Assembly: GCA_030837785.1 (NCBI GenBank)
Contig: JAUQYA010000040.1
Span: 1 to 40,941, forward strand
Length of the DNA: 40,941 nt
Origin: Albidovulum sp.
GTDB taxonomy: Bacteria; Pseudomonadota; Alphaproteobacteria; Rhodobacterales; Rhodobacteraceae
Direction of reading: 5' to 3'
This document shows, one piece after another, positions 33,399-40,941 of this stretch; the stretch's first letter is position 1, and every line of letters begins with the position of its first letter. Both the position numbers and the translations under genes were made by a program. The notes below the pieces were generated by a model. The model was not told the DNA's origin. It did not search any database and saw only the letters and a list, made by a program, of their open reading frames with translations.

Positions 33399-34586
33399 AT
33401 GGCGATATTCAAGTTCACCGAGGCGAAAGTGCGTGACCTGCCCCTCGGCTCCGGCATCCACCGTGACACCGACGTGAAGGGGCTGCTCTGCATCTGCCAC
33501 CGGACCACCAAGACGTGGGCGGTGCAGGGCGACGTGCGGCGCGACAAGCGCTTGGTCAGGACGGTGAGGGTCAAGGTCGGTCGCGTCGACCTGGTCCGCT
33601 TGGCCGACGCGAGGAACGAGGCGCGGCGGCTGATGGCGACGATCCAGTCTGGGGTTGACCCGACCGCTGGCCACGCGTCCACCGGCATCACCCTGGAACA
33701 GACGCTGGTCGAGCACCTCAAGGAGCGCAGCCTGTCCGCCGCGACGATGCGGGGCTACCAGTACCACATGGACCACTACCTGAAGGGGCTTCGCAAGCGG
33801 GCGGTGGCGGACATCACCCGGCAGGACTGCCGCGACCTGCTGGAGACGCTGACGCGCCGCCACGGCAGGACCACGGGCGGCTCGGTGATGCGGACGGTCA
33901 GGGCGCTGGTCAACACCGCCCGGCGCCACGACGAGACGATCGCGGCGAACCCGGTCGATGCGATCCGCGTCCCGGCGACACCGAAACGGCAGGTGGGTGA
34001 GCTGGACCTCGCCGCTTTCTGGGCTATGACAGAGGCCATGTCGCCGATGATGCGGGACATGCAGCGTGCCTTCTTACTGACCGGCGCCCGGCGGACCTCG
34101 CTGCTTAACGTCAGGCGGGCCGACTTCGACCCGGATCGGGGCGTCATCACCTTCCAGCACATGAAGGTGGGCGGGGCGTGGTCCTTCCCGACCGGGCGGT
34201 GGCTGACCGCGATGCTGAAGGCGAGGATGATCGAGGACGAGCCTTTCGCGTCTGAGTGGCTCTGGCCGTCGCCGGGGGCTGCAAGCGGACACGTCATCGA
34301 GCCGAAGCGCGAGGGGGTGCCTTCGCCGCACGCCCTTCGTCACCACTGCCGCACGGGGCTGATCGCCGCAGGCGTCCCCTACGCCGAAGGGGCGCTCCTG
34401 CTGGGCCAGCGCCTGCCCGGCGCCTCGGGCGGCTACGTCCACCAGCGGCACCTCGTAGAGGCGTTGAGGCGGCACGCGCAGGCGCTGGAGGACCACTTCC
34501 TTGCGCTGGCGGGGCTCGCGCCCATCCCCGCCGAGGGTGATGAGGATGACGCCGCGGGGGTGAAGTTGGCCTTGGCCGCCGAGTGA
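33399..34586 (+). CDS. Tyrosine-type integrase of the tRNA-Asn element
   Basis: The protein has 395 residues. The N-terminal arm-binding DUF4102-like region is at ~1-85 (FTEAKVRDLPLGSGIHRDTDVKGL), the core-binding domain at ~97-190, and the catalytic domain at ~200-360. Catalytic residues are R231 or R232 (TGARRTSLLNVR), K256 (FQHMKVGG), H311 and R314 (SPHALRHHCRTG) and the nucleophile Y346 (GGYVHQRH). The usual His before the Tyr is Gln here (LLLGQRLPG), which is uncommon. The gene begins 140 bases from the tRNA-Asn fragment and reads into the element. A GTG at 33378 would add seven residues. It should catalyse insertion and excision at tRNA-Asn. Confidence 0.92.
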   Translation: MAIFKFTEAKVRDLPLGSGIHRDTDVKGLLCICHRTTKTWAVQGDVRRDKRLVRTVRVKVGRVDLVRLADARNEARRLMATIQSGVDPTAGHASTGITLEQTLVEHLKERSLSAATMRGYQYHMDHYLKGLRKRAVADITRQDCRDLLETLTRRHGRTTGGSVMRTVRALVNTARRHDETIAANPVDAIRVPATPKRQVGELDLAAFWAMTEAMSPMMRDMQRAFLLTGARRTSLLNVRRADFDPDRGVITFQHMKVGGAWSFPTGRWLTAMLKARMIEDEPFASEWLWPSPGAASGHVIEPKREGVPSPHALRHHCRTGLIAAGVPYAEGALLLGQRLPGASGGYVHQRHLVEALRRHAQALEDHFLALAGLAPIPAEGDEDDAAGVKLALAAE

Positions 34587-34717
34587 AACGCTGGTTAACC
34601 CGGCGCACTTAGGGTTCACTCGTTGGCGTCATCCGCCTGCTAAGTCCAGTAACCTTGCGTCATGTGCGGTCACGCGCGGTCATCCGCCGCGTGGCCGCGG
34701 TGACCAAGGAGAAGGAC

Positions 34718-34924
34718 ATGGAAGAGAAGGAACAGGCGACGGTGGCGCGGCCGCCGAGCCCTTGGATGACGACGGACGAGGCCGCAGGCTACCTCTCGGT
34801 GGCACCGGGCACCCTGCGCAACTGGCGGGTGGACGGGCAGGGGCCGAGGGCCAACGTGGTGGGGCGCATCGTGCGTTACCACCGCGACAACCTAGACGCC
34901 TTCATGCAGGAGGGGGCGGCGTGA
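34718..34924 (+). CDS. Small HTH protein, AlpA/excisionase-like
   Basis: The protein has 68 residues. Residues ~16-62 read WMTTDEAAGYLSVAPGTLRNWRVDGQGPRAN and then VVGRIVRYHRDNLDAFM, the HTH_17 (MerR/Xis-like) pattern. AAGGAGAAGG stands just upstream of the ATG. Such proteins in integrated elements act as excisionase or as activator of the integrase, like AlpA of cryptic prophages. Its stop overlaps the GTG start of the next gene. Location immediately after int supports the excision role. Confidence 0.85.
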   Translation: MEEKEQATVARPPSPWMTTDEAAGYLSVAPGTLRNWRVDGQGPRANVVGRIVRYHRDNLDAFMQEGAA

Positions 34925-35508
34925 GCGGCGCGGGGCGCTGGGCCGGCACCAGTGGAAGCTACCCCGGCGGCGGGAACCCGAACGCTTGGCCGATGCCGGA
35001 CTACTCGGCATTCCTCGCGCTGCACGACGCGGCCGGGGACCGGACGCTGCGGAACCTGACCGGCCGGTTCGTCGCGTGGGAGTCGGGGGCGGAGCCGTGG
35101 CCGGACGACCCCGACCTGGCCACCGTCAGGGACGTTAAGGATGTGTCCGGCGCCTGGTGGGCGGCGGCGCAGGGGCTCGCCATGCCGCCGCGGCTGAGCG
35201 GCTGGCTGGTGCCCTACTGCCTCGCCGCGTTCGAGGACGAGTGCGAAATGCGCTTCGGCACGGCCCGGTTCTACGCGCCCGAGGCGAGGTGGCTGCGTTT
35301 CGCGCCCGACCGCGACCTGGCGCGTCCCGAGCTGTGGGGGGCGATCAGCGATGGCGGCTGCGAGTGGCTGCTGGCCAACAGGCGGGCGGCAGTGGGCCAC
35401 CTTCCGTGGCCGCGACCCGACCTGAGGCCCGAGTGGGTGAAGCGGGCGTGCGCCGAACGGCTGGCGGCGGAGCCCGGACGGGCGGTGCCGCATCGTTGGC
35501 CAGCGTAG
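34921..35508 (+). CDS. Hypothetical element protein, 195 aa
   Basis: The protein has 195 residues and is not recognised. The GTG start overlaps the previous stop (GTGA), which supports it; a downstream ATG (MPDYSAFLAL) is the alternative. The sequence is rich in Trp and acidic/basic pairs (WESGAEPWPDDPDLATV, YAPEARWLRF), soluble, with no membrane segment or signal peptide. It lies between two HTH genes of the element. A conserved-family assignment is not possible from sequence. A role in control or replication of the element is a guess from position. Confidence 0.68.
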   Translation: MSGAGRWAGTSGSYPGGGNPNAWPMPDYSAFLALHDAAGDRTLRNLTGRFVAWESGAEPWPDDPDLATVRDVKDVSGAWWAAAQGLAMPPRLSGWLVPYCLAAFEDECEMRFGTARFYAPEARWLRFAPDRDLARPELWGAISDGGCEWLLANRRAAVGHLPWPRPDLRPEWVKRACAERLAAEPGRAVPHRWPA

Positions 35509-35671
35509 TCGCGCAGAAGCTGAAACGTTGGTATCCCCGGCAGGCCCCGGCGTGGCATGTTCGGAAGTGAGGGGCAGCGGCCCGACCGCCCAGCCAACCG
35601 CCGCCCCACACAGACACGAGACAGACCCTTAAGCCATGTCCGTCGAACAGGATGCACCCGGAAGGAACACC

Positions 35672-35917
35672 ATGCCCTATGGACAGAACCATGCCGCCTC
35701 GGGCGGCGGAGTCACACCCTCGATTGACGACCTGCTGACCGAGGCTGAGGCCGCAGCGGTGGTCGACCTCACCGTCGGCACGCTCCAGACCTACCGCAAG
35801 ATGCGCACCTCCGGCGAACGGCCCGAGGCCGGGCCCGAGTTCCTGAAACGCGGCTACGCGGTCTTCTACACCCGCGCCGCCCTCGACGCCTTCGCCTCCC
35901 GCCGCCGCGGGGCCTGA
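35672..35917 (+). CDS. Second small HTH protein of the element
   Basis: The protein has 81 residues. Residues ~20-78 carry LLTEAEAAAVVDLTVGTLQTYRKMRTSGERPEAGPEFLKRGYAVFYTRAALDAFASRRR, again the HTH_17 layout with the final strand and Asp-Ala-Phe of this family. The ATG at 35672 is preferred because AAGGA stands 5 bases upstream; the ATG at 35636 has no ribosome site. It is 2 bases from the primase gene, so it is probably co-transcribed and may regulate it. The two HTH proteins of the element are not close copies. Confidence 0.82.
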   Translation: MPYGQNHAASGGGVTPSIDDLLTEAEAAAVVDLTVGTLQTYRKMRTSGERPEAGPEFLKRGYAVFYTRAALDAFASRRRGA

Positions 35918-35919
35918 AC

Positions 35920-38244
35920 ATGACCCACGACACGGAACCGGGGCAGGTCGCCCCGTATCTGGCGGCCGGGATGGGCCTCATCCCCCTGCACCGCTACGAC
36001 CACGTCGACGCGGACGGCCGACAGCGCGGCAAGAGCCCGCTGCATGGGAACTGGACCAAGCGCGACTACCCGGCCTTCGACGCCGCCGCGCACATGGCGG
36101 GCGGCGGCAACGTCGGCGTCCGCCTCTCTGCCTTTGACCTGGTGGTGGACGTGGACCCGCGCCACTTCCCCGTCACGGACGCCGGCGTCCGTGAGACGCT
36201 GGGCACCGACAACCCGTTCCGTCGCCTATGCCGCGACGTAGGGCTGGACGCGGACGCATTCCCGACTGTCATCACGGGCAGCGGCGGACTGCACGTCTAC
36301 ATGACGAAATCTGCCGAGGCTTCGTTGAAAGACACCCATCCAGAATATCCGGGCGTCGAGTTCAAATCCCTCGGCCGCCAGGTGGTGGCCGCGGGATCGT
36401 TGCACCCTAGCACGGGACGCCGCTACGAGTGGGACGCGCTCGGCGTGATGCTGGACGGCGCTAAGGCGCCGCTCGCGCCGAAGGGCCTGGTCGACCTGGC
36501 GAGCAGGCCGACGGGAGCGGCGCCGACAGGTGGCGGCGAGGTCGAGGGCGAGGCGCTGGCCGTCATGCTTTCCGGCCTGGATCCCTGCCACTTCGCGGAA
36601 CAGTCGCGCTGGTTCCAGGTCATGGCCGCCTGTCACCACGCGACGGCGGGCGACGGACGGCAGGAGTTCATCGACTGGTCGACCGGCGACCCAGCCTACG
36701 CCGACGACGCGGAGCGGATCGGGCGCAGGTGGGACAGCCTCCACGCCGACAACTCCGGCCAGCGGGTGACCATGCGCACGCTGCACAAGTTCCTGGTCGA
36801 CGCCGGCAGGGGGGACCTGGTGCCGCGCGGAACGGCAGCCGAGGACTTCGCCGATGTGGCGGACGAGGACGAAGGGGCCGTGGCGGCCGACGGCGACGAC
36901 GACGGGGCGACGGGCGGGGGCGACCCGGTCCAGCGGATCGTGGACGACTTCAACCGCGAGCACTGCGGCGTCATGTACGACGGCAGCTTCTGCATCTTCA
37001 GGGAGGAACCGGACCCGCTGTTCGCGGAGCGCCGGGTCTGGACGCGCATCAGCCGCGATGCTTTCCGCCAGTACTACGAGGACGAGACGGTGCGGACGGT
37101 CGGCTCGCGGCGGCCGGTCAGCAAGGCCGACCTGTGGTTGACGAGCCCGAGGCGGCGGAAGTACCCAGGCATCGTCATGGACCCGCAGGGCCTGCCGCAC
37201 AACACCGGCAAGCTCAACCTCTGGCGCGGCTGGGCGGTGGAGCCCAAGCCCGGCGACTGGTCCATGATGCAGGAACTGATCGGCGACGTCCTTTGCGACG
37301 GAGACCCCGAGGCCGAGCGATACGTCAACATGTGGATCGCCCACATGCTACAGCGGCCGTGGGAGGCGCCCGAGGTGGCGATAGCCTTCCGCGGCGAGGA
37401 GGGCACGGGCAAGGGGACCCTGGGCCGCGCGCTGATGAAGATCGCGGGCGCGCACGGCCTGACCGTCGCCCACAAGTCGCAGTTCACCGGCCGCTTCAAC
37501 GCCCACCTCCGCGACTGCGTCTTCCTGTTCGCCGACGAGGCGGTATGGCCGGGCGACCACGAGTCCGAGGGGACGCTGAAGCAGCTGCTGACCGAACCGG
37601 TCATCTCCTACGAGGCCAAGGGGCGCGACATCGTGCAGGGGCGGAACATGGTCCATGTCATGATGGCGTCCAACGCCGAGTGGGTTGTGCCCGCCGGCCC
37701 CGAGGCGCGCCGCTTCTTCGTGACCGACGTTTCCCCCAGGCGGCGGCAGGATCAGGCCTTCTTCGGGCGGCTGTGGCGGCAGATGGAGGGCGGCGGCCTG
37801 GCGGCGATGGTCCACGACCTGATGGCCGTCGACCTGACCGGTTGGCGGCCCGCGACCGACGTGCCGCAGACGGCGGCCCTGGCCGACCAGAAGCTCCGCA
37901 GCCTCGGCCCCGAGGTCCGGTTCTGGCTACAGCTCCTCCAGGACGGCGAGCTGCCGTTCCGCCTCTACGCATCGGGCGACGAGGTGGAGTGGCGCGACGG
38001 CCCGGTCGAAATGGGCGAGAAGGAGCGCGCCTCAACGGTCGAGGCGTTCCGCAACTTCCTGATCGGGACGCGCCAGTTCAGCGGCCGCGCCACCCACAAG
38101 GCGGTCGTCACGGGCGGCCGCTGGGCGGGGATGACCACGGGGCACCGGGCGCGAGGGGCGGAGCGGATATGGACGGTCCCGTCGCTCGCCGACGCACGCT
38201 CGGCCTTCGAGCGGCGGCTAGGCGCGGACGGCCTGTTCGAGTGA
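35920..38244 (+). CDS. Prim-pol/SF3-like primase-helicase of the element
   Basis: The protein has 774 residues. The N-terminal bifunctional primase-polymerase domain (about 8-195) has the DVD metal motif (D77, D79), GGLHVYM (H125) and GVEFKSLGRQVVAAGSLHPSTG. A PriCT-2-like segment follows at ~210-290 (WFQVMAACHHAT, FIDWSTGDPAYADDAERIG). An acidic linker is at ~310-335. The C-terminal D5/DUF5906-like helicase has Walker A GEEGTGKGT (492-500), Walker B FLFADE (535-540) and the VHVMMASNAEWVVP sensor. This is the architecture of P4 alpha-like initiators that prime and unwind at their own origin. The following 657-bp spacer has iterons that could be that origin. Confidence 0.93.
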   Translation: MTHDTEPGQVAPYLAAGMGLIPLHRYDHVDADGRQRGKSPLHGNWTKRDYPAFDAAAHMAGGGNVGVRLSAFDLVVDVDPRHFPVTDAGVRETLGTDNPFRRLCRDVGLDADAFPTVITGSGGLHVYMTKSAEASLKDTHPEYPGVEFKSLGRQVVAAGSLHPSTGRRYEWDALGVMLDGAKAPLAPKGLVDLASRPTGAAPTGGGEVEGEALAVMLSGLDPCHFAEQSRWFQVMAACHHATAGDGRQEFIDWSTGDPAYADDAERIGRRWDSLHADNSGQRVTMRTLHKFLVDAGRGDLVPRGTAAEDFADVADEDEGAVAADGDDDGATGGGDPVQRIVDDFNREHCGVMYDGSFCIFREEPDPLFAERRVWTRISRDAFRQYYEDETVRTVGSRRPVSKADLWLTSPRRRKYPGIVMDPQGLPHNTGKLNLWRGWAVEPKPGDWSMMQELIGDVLCDGDPEAERYVNMWIAHMLQRPWEAPEVAIAFRGEEGTGKGTLGRALMKIAGAHGLTVAHKSQFTGRFNAHLRDCVFLFADEAVWPGDHESEGTLKQLLTEPVISYEAKGRDIVQGRNMVHVMMASNAEWVVPAGPEARRFFVTDVSPRRRQDQAFFGRLWRQMEGGGLAAMVHDLMAVDLTGWRPATDVPQTAALADQKLRSLGPEVRFWLQLLQDGELPFRLYASGDEVEWRDGPVEMGEKERASTVEAFRNFLIGTRQFSGRATHKAVVTGGRWAGMTTGHRARGAERIWTVPSLADARSAFERRLGADGLFE

Positions 38245-38347
38245 GGTCGCAGGGGTGTCCGGGATCGCCGGGCATCCCATCGGCGTACGCGCTGTACGGA
38301 CCGGACAGACCTCTGCCGAGTGGCGGCCCTTCGCCGACCGAGGGGGC

Positions 38348-38591
38348 GATTACGCGAATTACACGTCTGAAAACGATGCGTCTTCGCCTAAGCACATGAA
38401 AACAAACGCAGATTACGCTGATGACAGAATTACGCGTTTAGAGCGAAATCCGTGCCGCACCGCGCGCGTCGCGCCCCCGGCCCGCCGGTCGCCTTCCGGT
38501 CTTGAGAGTGCGAGCCTTACTGTCATTATTATATGTCTTCAGTGTCTTCATGTAATCAAAGTAATAAAAACAACGACTTAGACGATTACGC
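38348..38591. repeat. Iteron-bearing AT-rich spacer, candidate replication origin
   Basis: The sequence GATTACGC or AATTACGC occurs at 38348-38355, 38411-38418, 38428-38435 and 38584-38591, with a variant AATTACAC at 38357-38364. A tandem TGTCTTC pair occurs at 38534-38549 inside a strongly AT-rich tract (38516-38590) in otherwise GC-rich DNA. It sits in the 657-bp spacer directly after the primase-helicase gene. The combination fits an iteron origin recognised by that protein. No convincing gene is found in the spacer 38245-38901. Confidence 0.6.
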
Positions 38592-38901
38592 TTGGAAGAC
38601 GCGATGACGCGTGGACCGCCGGACGCGGGAGCCCGCTCCCTGGGCAATGAGTGGGATGAACTATGCAACGCTGGCATCCCGGCGCTGGGCGGCGTGACAT
38701 CCTTGCGTCCGAAGCGGTCGGGAAGGCCTCGTGCATGTGCGCGCGGTCGTGCCCCGATCGCCAGGACATGGACCACACCGCCCCGCCCATCTGATCTTGG
38801 ATCGGGGCGACGGCGGAAAGAAAGGGTAATGGGATGAAGGGCTTGATGGAGGGGCGCGGCGGGAAGCACAGCGCCGGGCACAGCAAGGGCGCGCATCTGG
38901 C

Positions 38902-39459
38902 ATGAACGCGCTGGTCAACGTCCACTCGGCCGAGGCACCGCCCGGCGCGAAGGAGGCCTTCCTCGAACGGCTGATGGAGACCGGCAACGTGCTGGTCGCC
39001 TGTGCGCAGCTGCGCCTGCCGCGCCCCAACGTTTACTACTGGCGCGCAAGGGACGACGCCTTCCGGGTTGCATGGGAGACGGCGCTCGAGGCCTTCAACG
39101 ACCAGCTTAGCGCCGAGGTCGTCGAGACTGCCCGCGCCTTGGGCGTGGGCGCATGGCGGCCTGCGCTCGACGAAGGCGGGAATCCGGTGCTGGACGCCGA
39201 ATTCGAACCGGTCATGGTCCTCGACGTGTCGCACGTTGACGCAAGGATACTGAGCAAACTGATCGACAAGCGGGTGAGGTCGGTCGACGCGCCCACCCAG
39301 ACCAACGTGGTGGTCAGCAACACCACCACCGTCAACGCTTTGCCGCCGGCCCCCAGGATCGTCCGCACGGCCGCCCCGGCCGAAATCCTTGAGGCGGAGG
39401 CTGTCGAGGTCACCGAAGCCGCCACGGCGCGAACCGTGGACCGGGGGGAGCATCCATGA
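38902..39459 (+). CDS. Terminase-small-subunit-like DNA-binding protein
   Basis: The protein has 185 residues. An N-terminal HTH-like part (about 17-65) reads FLERLMETGNVLVACAQLRLPRPNVYYWRARDDAFRVAWETALEAFNDQL, the pattern of phage TerS/packaging proteins that look like transposase-type HTHs. The middle (VLDVSHVDARILSKLIDKRV) matches the part that often follows, and the C-terminus is a disordered acidic tail. TerS recognises the packaging site of phage DNA. No TerL is visible here, so this protein might redirect a helper phage's terminase, as in phage satellites; that is inference. The ribosome site is weak. Confidence 0.68.
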   Translation: MNALVNVHSAEAPPGAKEAFLERLMETGNVLVACAQLRLPRPNVYYWRARDDAFRVAWETALEAFNDQLSAEVVETARALGVGAWRPALDEGGNPVLDAEFEPVMVLDVSHVDARILSKLIDKRVRSVDAPTQTNVVVSNTTTVNALPPAPRIVRTAAPAEILEAEAVEVTEAATARTVDRGEHP

Positions 39460-39740
39460 CGACGACCGTCCACTACGTCACGCCCGGCGGCGTGTCCTGC
39501 CTCCTGGTCGCGGGCGGCGCGACCATCGCCATGCGCCGGCACACGTCGCACCTGGCAGAGCCCTGGGGCCTCCTTGACGAGGCCGACCGCGGGCTCGTCC
39601 CGGTGCCCTGGGCCGACGCGGCCGAGCGCGATGCCGCGCTTGCGTGGCTGGCGACGGCGCCGGGGGTGGATGACGCCCTGAGGGCGCGGCTGGCCGCCCA
39701 CGTTCGCGCCACGCCCGTATACGAATGGGGGCCGTCTTGA
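39456..39740 (+). CDS. Hypothetical element protein (paralogue of the next gene)
   Basis: The protein has 94 residues and is not recognised. The start overlaps the previous stop (ATGA). It shares with the next gene the N-terminal Y-x-x-PGG motif (HYVTPGGVSCLLVAGG) and the C-terminal pattern VPWADAAERDAALAW and LAAHVRATPVYEWG. It has no signal peptide or membrane helix. It may be a small phage-type structural or accessory protein, but this is not shown by sequence. Confidence 0.7.
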   Translation: MTTTVHYVTPGGVSCLLVAGGATIAMRRHTSHLAEPWGLLDEADRGLVPVPWADAAERDAALAWLATAPGVDDALRARLAAHVRATPVYEWGPS

Positions 39741-40099
39741 TCCTCGACACCGGATACCCAGAGGACGGCGCGACCTACACCTATCCGGGCGGCGTCGTGT
39801 CCCTCGCGACCGCCGGGGGCAGGTTCATGGTCCGCTGCGGCCTCGATTGGCTCTGGTGCCCCCATACCGGGCTGGTCGCCGAGCTGGACCGCTTCGCGGG
39901 CCTCACCGTGCAGGCCGGGCCGGACGACTTCTCGGCACCCTTCGAACTGGTCCGCGGGACCGACCCCGTGCCCTGGCGTTCGCAGGGGCTGCGTGACGCC
40001 GCCGTCGCGGACCTGCGGCTGAGGGTGGACCTCGGCGATGCCCTGCGCGACGACCTCGTCCGCCACGTGGCGGGGACGCCGTTCTACGACAGCATCTGA
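39725..40099 (+). CDS. Hypothetical element protein, diverged duplicate of the preceding gene
   Basis: The protein has up to 124 residues. The ATG at 39725 overlaps the previous gene by 16 bases; a TTG at 39737 (TTGA overlap) is the alternative start. TYPGGVVSLATAGG matches TPGGVSCLLVAGG of the neighbour, and DPVPWRSQGLRDAAVADL with DDLVRHVAGTPFYDSI matches VPVPWADAAERDAALAWL with RLAAHVRATPVYEW. It has ~30 extra residues in the middle (about 45-75). The pair therefore appears to be a tandem duplication that diverged. The function is unknown. Confidence 0.7.
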   Translation: MGAVLILDTGYPEDGATYTYPGGVVSLATAGGRFMVRCGLDWLWCPHTGLVAELDRFAGLTVQAGPDDFSAPFELVRGTDPVPWRSQGLRDAAVADLRLRVDLGDALRDDLVRHVAGTPFYDSI

Positions 40100-40264
40100 C
40101 GGCCGCGGGCGGCCGTCTACGGTGCCCCGCACTGTGTCCGGCCGGGCGCCGCGCCCCTAAGCCACCGTCCCGCCTGGGCAACCGGGTGCCGGACCCGCTG
40201 ACTGAATGTCCGTTGGGGCCGCTCGCTGGCGTACCTTCGAGGGCGTACGCGGCATCGTGCGCGC

Positions 40265-40618
40265 ATGGCCGCGCCCCAACTGGTTTCCATGAACTACGCC
40301 TCCCTCGCCGCCGCGCGTGCGCTGGTTGACGCCGCCTGGGACTCGCTCGACCCTCCCCCTGCGGCGGCCGACACCCAGCGCGCCGTGGCCGTCCGCGTGA
40401 TGGTCCGCATGTACGTACTGTGCGGCGGCATCAACTTCGTCCGCGGCTACGTGCAGGCCTTCCAGGAGCGGATGGGCTCGGCAGGGATGCCCGTGCCGAC
40501 CTCCGCCATCCTTCGCTGGTACAGGTCGCGGCTGGCCGACGACCCCGGCGAGTTCCTGACCGTGCCCGGCGTCGACGCGGCCACCGTCGAGGGGATGATG
40601 CGCCGCTACGGGCGCTGA
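40265..40618 (+). CDS. Hypothetical element protein, 117 aa
   Basis: The protein has 117 residues and is not recognised. It is helical and soluble: AALVDAAWDSLDPPPA-like N-terminus, then VRVMVRMYVLCGGINFVRGYVQAFQERMG, and a basic end. No clear ribosome site precedes the ATG at 40265; the ATG at 40289 is the alternative. It follows 165 bp after the paralogue pair and is followed by another element gene. It could be a small regulator, but no motif supports this. Confidence 0.55.
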   Translation: MAAPQLVSMNYASLAAARALVDAAWDSLDPPPAAADTQRAVAVRVMVRMYVLCGGINFVRGYVQAFQERMGSAGMPVPTSAILRWYRSRLADDPGEFLTVPGVDAATVEGMMRRYGR

Positions 40619-40781
40619 CCGCCGCCAGCGTCATCGCGCCGACGCGACATCGCTGGCGTCCGCCGCCGCCGGACCGCGCCATCGTGTGCCTGACGGCCGC
40701 GGTCCTGTCTCCTGTGCTCGCCGCTGCCGTCTGGCCGGCGGCAGGTCGCTCCGCCGCCGGCCGCATCACGAAGGGACACGC

Positions 40782-40941
40782 ATGACGAAGGAACAGATAC
40801 AGGCGCGGATCGACGCGCTGTTGGCCCGGCGCGCCGCGACCGAGGCGGCGCTGGCGGAGACGCGCGCGGCGTCGAGGCAGGCGCTGATCGAAGGGAAGAA
40901 GCCGGTCGCCCTCGGGCACCTCCTTGAGGAGATCGAGGCGA
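40782..40941 (+). CDS. Coiled-coil protein, N-terminal part (3' end off window)
   Basis: Fifty-three residues are visible. The start MTKEQIQARIDALLARR is preceded by AAGGGA at 8-12 bases. The heptad-like Leu/Ala/Glu pattern (IDALLARRAATEAALAETRAA) predicts an amphipathic coiled coil. The reading frame continues off the window edge, so length and function are unknown. Phage proteins of this kind are often tail-fibre chaperones or scaffolds, but nothing here shows which. Confidence 0.6.
   Translation, partial: MTKEQIQARIDALLARRAATEAALAETRAASRQALIEGKKPVALGHLLEEIEA

Noticed and set aside
38604..38837. Small plus-strand frame after the candidate origin (MTRGPPDAGA...)
   Set aside because: It has no ribosome site, low complexity and lies in the iteron spacer; not enough to call a gene.
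38438..38896. Minus-strand frame in the spacer between the primase and TerS-like genes
   Set aside because: It has Arg/Pro-rich content and no motif, and it crosses the AT-rich tract.

Overview
The window is high-GC alphaproteobacterial chromosome, most likely Rhodobacterales (Rhodobacteraceae/Paracoccaceae). The evidence is the aroK-aroB pair divergent from a small membrane protein, a large secreted protein and xerD; an FnrL/FNR-type box; a REP-like hairpin element with a conserved GGAAATA-containing flank; and protein sequences that read like that order. This assignment rests on recalled gene order and not on a search.

Region 1 (1-13.6 kb) is core chromosome. It holds the end of an RTX-type calcium-binding protein, a CNNM/CorC-type membrane protein with CBS domains, xerD, a secreted protein of unknown function with a 45-residue membrane protein, and the shikimate genes aroK and aroB. 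A convergent ssb follows, then a membrane-anchored LuxR-type regulator, a lytic transglycosylase, an ABM-like protein, a NYN/LOTUS-type RNA-related protein, glutathione-dependent formaldehyde dehydrogenase, and PEP synthase with a perfect FNR box upstream.

Region 2 (13.7-32.9 kb) is accessory metabolism and envelope. A MacAB-like efflux operon, a formylglycine-type sulfatase or phosphonate monoesterase, a YtcJ-like amidohydrolase and a TetR regulator form a minus-strand run. A class III aminotransferase diverges from that TetR gene over an inverted-repeat operator. A second TetR gene diverges, over two palindromes, from a tightly packed operon of two phytoene-dehydrogenase-like flavoproteins, a GcvT-like folate protein and a non-pyrrolysine MttB-family methyltransferase. 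This looks like a catabolic or demethylation pathway for an unidentified N-methylated compound. Next come a two-gene Gtr-like lipid-linked glucosylation unit and a holin-like membrane protein.

Region 3 (33.2 kb to the right edge) is an integrated mobile element. It begins exactly at a 47-nt 3' fragment of tRNA-Asn, the orphan attachment site, and continues with a tyrosine integrase, two small HTH (AlpA/excisionase-like) proteins, a prim-pol/SF3 primase-helicase, and an AT-rich iteron-bearing spacer that may be its replication origin. A terminase-small-subunit-like protein, a tandem pair of diverged paralogues, and further unknown genes that run off the edge complete it. No capsid, portal, large terminase or tail gene is visible, so the visible part resembles a phage satellite or a replicating integrative element more than a full prophage. 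Its right end lies outside the window.
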